From Candidatus Hydrogenedentota bacterium (GTDB lineage: Bacteria > Hydrogenedentota > Hydrogenedentia > Hydrogenedentiales > CAITNO01), in the NCBI GenBank assembly GCA_903922535.1, contig CAIXUF010000243.1, positions 1 to 9,441 of the forward strand: 9,441 nt of DNA. The letters are read 5' to 3'. The position numbers were made by a program, and so were the translations under genes. Of this stretch, positions 6,003 through 9,441 are shown one piece after another. The first letter of the stretch is position 1; the number at the start of each line of letters is the position of its first letter. Below the pieces are notes generated by a model, which was not told where the DNA came from, did no database searches, and saw nothing but the letters and a program-made list of their open reading frames with translations.

Positions 6003-6964
6003 CGGCACACTTCATATCAGCCTCAAGCATCATCGACACGTGGGCAGCGGACCTGCTGACGGGCAAGCCGCCCATACTGTGGCGGGTAGGCAAAGGTTTC
6101 GACCCTGTCGAACTCGGGCCTGGTATGGTCTGTCTCGTCGGCGGTGCGCCCGGTGCTGGCAAGACGGCCCTGACCATGCAGTGGGTGGTGGACGCTCTAC
6201 GCACTGATGCTTCACTCCGGGTTATGGTGGCAAACATAGAAATGACACCCCGCACGTTGTTGGACCGGCAGCTAGCGCGGCTGGCAGGGCTGGATGCCAG
6301 TTGGATTCGTTTCCGCAGGCTCACCGGGCAGGAAGACCGCGTCCATGCTGGTCTGGATGTGCTACGGAGCATTTCTGACAGGCTGGCATTTCATGACGGC
6401 CCCCCGACCCTCGTGCAGGTAGCGGAGAATGTGGATGCATTCGGAGCGCAGTTGTTGGTGTTGGATTACGTTCAGCGCTTTTCCTTGGGTGATAAAGCGC
6501 AAGACAAGCGGGCCGAACTGGATGACATCATGGGCCATATTCGGCGGTTCGCAAATGGCGGGCTGGGTGTTTTGGTAGTTTCTGCCATGGCCCGACAAAA
6601 GGGGGCCACCGGCTCGAACTACGCCGGGCTTGGGTTGGCATCGTTTCGTGGCTCAGGTGAACTCGAATTCGGAGGCGATCAGTGCTGGACACTTGCCAAG
6701 GTGAAGGAGGGGGATAAATACTCCCCGGTGAGACTGTCGTGTCACAAGAACCGGGAAGGCGAGGAGGGCATATCTCTGCTGCTGAACTTCGACCGGATGC
6801 GGCAAACGTTCACATTGGCAGACAGTATCGCGACGGTAGCTGCTGCTGGTGCACCACGGACGTACGTACCGACACATGTACCTGCACAATCGCCCTCCCC
6901 AACTGGGGACACCTTTGACTTGGGCGGGGAAGGATACGCTGAAGATGACACCCCCTTCGAATGA
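5999..6964 (+). CDS. DnaB/RecA-fold replicative helicase, short form
   Basis: The start at ATG 5999 overlaps the primase stop (ATGA), with AGGGGG about 6 nt upstream. The 321-aa product is a single RecA-like ATPase domain of DnaB type. Walker A is GGAPGAGKT (48-56), and VMVANIEMTP (75-84) is the DnaB-like strand with a conserved Glu. Walker B is LLVLDYVQ (152-159) with Asp156, SAMAR (195-199) follows as a sensor strand, and HKNREG (249-254) carries the basic finger. It lacks the DnaB N-terminal primase-interaction domain, so loading or primase contact must use other parts. Residues about 280-321 are a low-complexity tail ending EDDTPFE, close to the acidic DDDIPF tip of SSB. With the coupled primase it forms the core of the element's replisome. 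A RepA-like hexameric helicase is the nearest alternative name. Confidence 0.85.
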   Translation: MTAHFISASSIIDTWAADLLTGKPPILWRVGKGFDPVELGPGMVCLVGGAPGAGKTALTMQWVVDALRTDASLRVMVANIEMTPRTLLDRQLARLAGLDASWIRFRRLTGQEDRVHAGLDVLRSISDRLAFHDGPPTLVQVAENVDAFGAQLLVLDYVQRFSLGDKAQDKRAELDDIMGHIRRFANGGLGVLVVSAMARQKGATGSNYAGLGLASFRGSGELEFGGDQCWTLAKVKEGDKYSPVRLSCHKNREGEEGISLLLNFDRMRQTFTLADSIATVAAAGAPRTYVPTHVPAQSPSPTGDTFDLGGEGYAEDDTPFE

Positions 6965-7373
6965 TAAACCCTACCGTGTCCCCGCGCCCGGTGAAGCGGC
7001 ACAGCCACTGAATACCCCGACAGAACTGGAACGGCTGACAGTACGGCGTAACGCTGCGGTTAAGACGGAAAGCCGTGCAAAAGTGAACCGAGAAAGGTGG
7101 CGCGTCCTGAACACGTTTACTGATACCGCCCTCTCGCAAGCGGGCGCGGCTGCTGGTGCCGTATGGCTCGTCCTGTTCCGCTTCGCCCGGTCGGATGGCA
7201 CCGTGTACGCTTCCTTGTCTGTGTTGCAGGAGAAGACCGGGCTTGCTCGGAAGACGATACAACGGGCGGTTGCCCGCTTGGTCGAACTGGGCGAAGTGAA
7301 AATGTTGCAGCGTGGCGGCGGGGCAGTGGCAACGAAATACAGGCTACGCAGGGGTGGTCAGAAAGGACCTTAA
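6945..7373 (+). CDS. Winged helix-turn-helix protein, possible replication initiator or regulator
   Basis: The ATG at 6945 overlaps the helicase gene by 20 nt, with GGGGAAGGA ending 10 nt upstream. The 142-aa product begins with about 45 polar, probably disordered residues. Residues about 50-135 then form a winged helix: WRVLNTFTDTALSQ, a hydrophobic helix AVWLVLFRFARSDG, SLSVLQEKTGLARKTIQRAV (91-110) as the helix-turn-helix, LVELGEVKMLQ and a basic Gly-rich wing ending in YRLRR. This is the HTH_36/helix-turn-helix pattern found in plasmid and phage replication initiators and in DnaD-like or regulatory proteins. Being last in the primase-helicase cluster and immediately upstream of a repeat-bearing gap (7374-7729), it is a candidate to bind that gap as an origin or operator protein. 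That role is inferred. Confidence 0.72.
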   Translation: MTPPSNDKPYRVPAPGEAAQPLNTPTELERLTVRRNAAVKTESRAKVNRERWRVLNTFTDTALSQAGAAAGAVWLVLFRFARSDGTVYASLSVLQEKTGLARKTIQRAVARLVELGEVKMLQRGGGAVATKYRLRRGGQKGP

Positions 7374-7399
7374 CCGTGGTCAAAAACGCCCTTACAACA

Positions 7400-7420
7400 G
7401 TATTCTCTTACAGAGAATAC
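7400..7420. repeat. Perfect hairpin, 9-bp stem with 3-nt loop
   Basis: GTATTCTCT (7400-7408) pairs with AGAGAATAC (7412-7420) around a TAC loop. It begins 26 nt after the stop of the winged-helix gene. No T tract follows, so it is not a standard terminator. A protein site or an origin hairpin fits better. The symmetry is exact. Confidence 0.6.
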
Positions 7421-7449
7421 GCGCCCGCTTACCCTGACGGGCCGCGGGC

Positions 7450-7679
7450 CTTGGCAACCACCACTCAGCCCACAATGTGCTTGACGGTATTGCTTTGTGA
7501 TGTCTCACGACCTGCCGCGACGCACACAACGAAGCGGTGGCGCAATTGCCAAGGACGCCGATGGCAGTACTTAGGCAACGGGGCGGAGAACACAACGGCG
7601 CAAACCATGGCGACCGGTCCGATGCAAGACAAACACGTTTCCATTGCGATTAGAAGGGAAATACCCCTCTTTTGCCAAG
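7450..7679. repeat. Three copies of an 8-mer, iteron-like, in the 7374-7729 gap
   Basis: TTGCCAAG occurs at 7546-7553 and 7672-7679, and its reverse complement CTTGGCAA at 7450-7457. A one-base-expanded copy, CTTAGGCAA, is at 7570-7578. Chance would give about 0.01 copies of a given 8-mer in a 356-bp stretch on both strands, but I looked at many words before noticing it. One further copy lies inside the helicase gene (6693-6700). The whole 7374-7729 gap has no convincing separate gene and may be the element's origin or control region. Confidence 0.4.
7492..7509. promoter_or_regulatory. Operator-like site shared with the 3194-3209 sequence
   Basis: GCTTTGTGATGTCTCA (7492-7507) matches GCTTTGTGATCGCTCA (3194-3209) at 14 of 16 positions. 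The inner GTGA-N4-TCAC (7497-7508) is an inverted repeat of the same type as the perfect palindrome at 3265-3280. It could be a common binding site for one of the element's regulators. Confidence 0.4.
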
Positions 7680-7693
7680 CACGCAGGAGCCAC

Positions 7694-7722
7694 TTGACAA
7701 GGACTGCAAGGTGGCGTAATAT
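7694..7722 (+). promoter_or_regulatory. Near-consensus sigma70 promoter driving the repressor-integrase pair
   Basis: TTGACA (7694-7699) is a perfect -35. After exactly 17 bp comes TAATAT (7717-7722), which matches four of six -10 positions and is fully A/T. It is the best promoter in the window. The expected start of transcription, about 7 nt after the -10, falls at 7729-7730, which is the ATG of the next gene, so the mRNA would have essentially no leader. Confidence 0.8.
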
Positions 7723-7729
7723 ATGTTAC
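7716..7729. promoter_or_regulatory. Imperfect 14-bp palindrome over the -10 box and start site
   Basis: GTAATATATGTTAC is palindromic except for one base pair (positions 5 and 10). It covers the -10 hexamer and ends at the base before the ATG. A repressor bound here would block its own promoter, which suits autoregulation by the helix-turn-helix protein encoded directly downstream. It is short and A/T-rich, so chance symmetry is possible. Confidence 0.45.
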
Positions 7730-7936
7730 ATGAAAACGGTCAGCGAAACGCTCAGAAAAGTCATTGAGGACTCTGGTTTGACCCGGTGCCAAATAGCGCG
7801 GGAGTCCGGCGTTTGCCGGATATCCATGCTGCGATGGCTGAACGGAACCCAGAAGACCATCACAACCGACATGATTGACGCGCTGGCCGAATACTTTCAG
7901 ATGGAACTCAAGCCCAAGAGCAAAGGGAGCAAGTAA
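7730..7936 (+). CDS. Cro/CI-type (XRE family) repressor, 68 aa, probably leaderless
   Basis: The protein is one helix-turn-helix domain. It has ETLRKVIEDSGLTRCQIARE (6-25), then SGVCRISMLRWLNGTQK (26-42) as turn and recognition helix, then ITTDMIDALAEYFQMEL closing the fold, and a basic tail. The length and order are those of small XRE-family repressors. No ribosome binding site precedes the ATG; instead a TTGACA-17-TAATAT promoter places the transcript start at or next to it. The frame stays open upstream to a GTG at 7376 that has AGGA 8 nt before it, so a 186-aa form is formally possible. Its extra 118 residues look non-native (Thr/Arg-rich, no fold pattern), so I prefer the short form. It likely represses its own promoter and perhaps the replication cluster. 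The integrase gene follows after 2 nt and should share the transcript. Confidence 0.8.
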   Translation: MKTVSETLRKVIEDSGLTRCQIARESGVCRISMLRWLNGTQKTITTDMIDALAEYFQMELKPKSKGSK

Positions 7937-7938
7937 TC

Positions 7939-9441
7939 ATGGCAAGCCTATTCAAAAAGACCACCACTCGCGCCCTCCCGGAAGGTGCGGAATTGTTTAC
8001 TCGCGACAAGAAACAGTTTGCCCGCTGGCAAGTCAAAGGCAAGACCCGCACCGCTCCCGTAAATGACGCTGGCCGTATTGTCGTAGAGGGCGGCACATGG
8101 TATGCCAAGTACCGGTGCGCCAATGGCGATGTAATGGAGGAATCCACCGGTTGCAAGGATAAAGGTGCCGCACAGTCCCGCATGTCTGCCATGGTTGCCG
8201 AACAGGAACGCATCCGCGCTGGGGTGGTGACGGCCAGTGAAACCAAGACCGCGAAGTACGGACGGAAGTCCTATGCCGACACGGTGACAGCGTTCAATCA
8301 AAGCATGACGGCGCGGGGGTGCTCCAAAGACTGCACAAAAGAGTGGAAAGCATTGTTGCTGGAAGATGGCGCGGCAATGGGTTGGGGTACGATGTGCGAC
8401 ATGGACCGGACAAAGCTGGAACAGTACCTAACCATACGGGCCACCACCCCGAAAGACCCCAAGAAACCCGAGTCAACCATGGGTGCGCGGCGGCACAATG
8501 TCCACGTCACCGCGTTCACATCATTTGGCGCGTGGTGCGCCCGGCAAGGCTACATTAAGGCGAACCCCTTTACGGGCACGGTGAAGCGCGATGAGCGGGC
8601 AGACAGGCGGCATATTCGCAGGGCATTGACCCCGGATGAACTGGTACGGCTGTTTGAGGCCGCACAAGCCCGCCCTCTTCGGGAAGCCTACAAGGGCAAC
8701 AAAGGGCGCGGTAAAGCACAGAAGAACGAAAAGGCCAAGCTGACCGACGCCACCATAGACGCCATGTATTGGCTTGGCGTTACACGGGCCATGGCATACA
8801 AGACAGCGGTGCTTACCGGGATGCGCTGGAATGAACTCCGAAGCATCACACTTGGCGCGGTGCGACTTGACACCGACCCGCCCCACTTCATTCTTGAGGC
8901 CCGCAACGAAAAGGCCCGGCGCGGTGCGCAGATTGCATTCCCTACCGGGTTGGCTCTTGAACTAAGAGACTATGTCGCAGAACGCCGGGCGCGTCTTGTG
9001 GGGCAACGTGGGGCGTCTATCGTGGTATTTGACCGGGCGGCATTGGACGATACGCCCCTGTTCGACGTGCCGGAGAAAATGTCCGGCGTGTTTGACGCGG
9101 ACTGCAAGGCGGCGGAAATCCCCAAACGCGACGGCGCGGGCCGTGTGGTGGACATTCACGCTTTACGCCATACCTTTGGGACTCTGTTGGCGCGGGCTGG
9201 TGTATCCCTGCAAGTGGCACAGCGGGCTATGCGGCACAGTACCCCCGTCTTGACGGCGAACTGCTACACGCACCTTGGGCTGATGGATATCTCCGGCGCT
9301 GTGAACGCACTGCCGACCATTGGTGCCATTTCCCAAGAGCTTTGCATGGCTGTGCAAGGTGGAGGGAAAAATGTTGCTCCAAATGTTGCCCTTGTTGGTA
9401 GCATTTCTAGGGGCAACATAGCAATTCCTGTCATTCCTGCA
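7939..9441 (+). CDS. Tyrosine site-specific integrase, 3' end beyond the window
   Basis: The frame is open for 501 codons from ATG 7939 to the window edge without a stop. GGGAG (7925-7929) lies 9 nt upstream, and the repressor stop is 2 nt upstream. Residues 1-95 are a variable N-terminal region, about 100-215 the SAM-like core-binding domain, and about 227-450 the catalytic domain starting RRALTPDELVRLFEAA. Catalytic residues read as R296 (TGMRWNELR), K325 (NEKARRG), H407 and R410 (HALRH), H433 (MRHST) and the nucleophile Y443 (CYTHLG), so it should be active. A basic insertion (about 248-270, rich in Lys/Gly) and the later wording fit integrases I associate with Planctomycetota. The tail beyond Y443 contains NVAPNVA. 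It would integrate and excise the element. The attachment site is likely near its 3' end, outside or at the window edge. Confidence 0.92.
   Translation, partial: MASLFKKTTTRALPEGAELFTRDKKQFARWQVKGKTRTAPVNDAGRIVVEGGTWYAKYRCANGDVMEESTGCKDKGAAQSRMSAMVAEQERIRAGVVTASETKTAKYGRKSYADTVTAFNQSMTARGCSKDCTKEWKALLLEDGAAMGWGTMCDMDRTKLEQYLTIRATTPKDPKKPESTMGARRHNVHVTAFTSFGAWCARQGYIKANPFTGTVKRDERADRRHIRRALTPDELVRLFEAAQARPLREAYKGNKGRGKAQKNEKAKLTDATIDAMYWLGVTRAMAYKTAVLTGMRWNELRSITLGAVRLDTDPPHFILEARNEKARRGAQIAFPTGLALELRDYVAERRARLVGQRGASIVVFDRAALDDTPLFDVPEKMSGVFDADCKAAEIPKRDGAGRVVDIHALRHTFGTLLARAGVSLQVAQRAMRHSTPVLTANCYTHLGLMDISGAVNALPTIGAISQELCMAVQGGGKNVAPNVALVGSISRGNIAIPVIPA
9369..9419. repeat. Direct and inverted copies of ATGTTGC at the integrase 3' end
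   Basis: AAATGTTGCTCC (9369-9380) is followed directly by AAATGTTGCCCT (9381-9392), a 12-bp tandem repeat that encodes NVAP NVAL. ATGTTGCCC (9383-9391) also has an inverted copy GGGCAACAT (9411-9419) 19 nt away. Repeats at the end of an integrase gene often belong to attachment or arm-binding sites. They could equally reflect a repeated protein tail. Confidence 0.4.

Larger units (their letters stand above)
1962..9441. mobile_element. Putative replicative integrative element, satellite-like (right end outside window, left end approximate)
   Basis: From about 2231 to the window end all genes lie on the plus strand. They encode AlpA-like regulators, a DUF669-like protein, a primase, a DnaB-fold helicase, a winged-helix protein, a Cro/CI-type repressor and a tyrosine integrase. 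This set is typical of small integrated elements that excise and replicate themselves, such as phage satellites and integrative plasmids. No structural, terminase, portal or conjugation gene is present in the window. The left boundary is set only by the change in gene organisation, because no direct repeat marking attL and attR was found. The Mrr-type nuclease may or may not be cargo. Confidence 0.6.

Noticed and set aside
7163..7375. Further upstream extension of the repressor frame into the winged-helix gene
   Set aside because: This part overlaps a real coding frame and has no start signal. Only the GTG at 7376 deserves mention as an alternative.
2114..9403. TGCTACCA (2114-2121) and its complement TGGTAGCA (9396-9403) as possible attachment-site copies
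   Set aside because: Only 8 bp, in opposite orientation, with no flanking similarity. att cores should be direct repeats and longer.
1..9441. CRISPR arrays, tRNA, rRNA, or insertion-sequence transposase genes
   Set aside because: No regularly spaced repeats, no cloverleaf-like sequence, and no DDE or HUH transposase motifs were seen on either strand.

Overview
The window is GC-rich (a little under 60% by eye) and bacterial. The best taxonomic clue is the tyrosine recombinase at the right end. Its catalytic domain carries a long basic insertion before the first catalytic arginine, and its overall wording matches integrases I associate with Planctomycetota and related PVC bacteria. That assignment comes from remembered family patterns, not from a search, and should be held loosely.

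Left part (1-1961) looks like a piece of a defence region. It holds the N-terminal 58 codons of a type I restriction-modification methyltransferase (hsdM, minus strand, running off the left edge). A divergent, unrecognised 161-aa gene follows (442-927, plus strand). A convergent gene (1017-1886, minus strand) encodes a membrane-anchored Mrr-type nuclease with a C-terminal topoisomerase-type zinc ribbon.

Right part (about 1962-9441) is entirely on the plus strand and reads as a compact integrative element with its own replication module. A 344-bp gap with repeats leads into a 303-aa protein that appears to have DNA-binding domains at both ends (2231-3142), followed by a strong intrinsic terminator. 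After an operator-like palindrome comes a tightly packed cluster. It consists of an AlpA-like regulator (3367), a protein with two AlpA-like modules (3612), two tiny overlapping Cys/His-containing ORFs (4157 and 4299), a DUF669-like putative ssDNA-binding protein (4438), an archaeo-eukaryotic primase (5046), a DnaB/RecA-fold helicase (5999) and a winged-helix protein (6945). Most junctions overlap by 4-20 nt, or are separated by 2-11 nt.

A 356-bp gap (7374-7729) holds a hairpin, three copies of an 8-mer, an operator-like site shared with the 3190s region, and a near-consensus sigma70 promoter. That promoter would start an essentially leaderless mRNA for a Cro/CI-type repressor (7730-7936). 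The integrase follows 2 nt later (7939 to beyond the window).

Together these genes would let a small element integrate, stay repressed, excise (AlpA) and replicate with its own primase, helicase and ssDNA-binding protein. No capsid, packaging or conjugation gene is visible. The best description is a phage-satellite-like or plasmid-like replicative integrated element. Neither attachment site can be fixed from this window.
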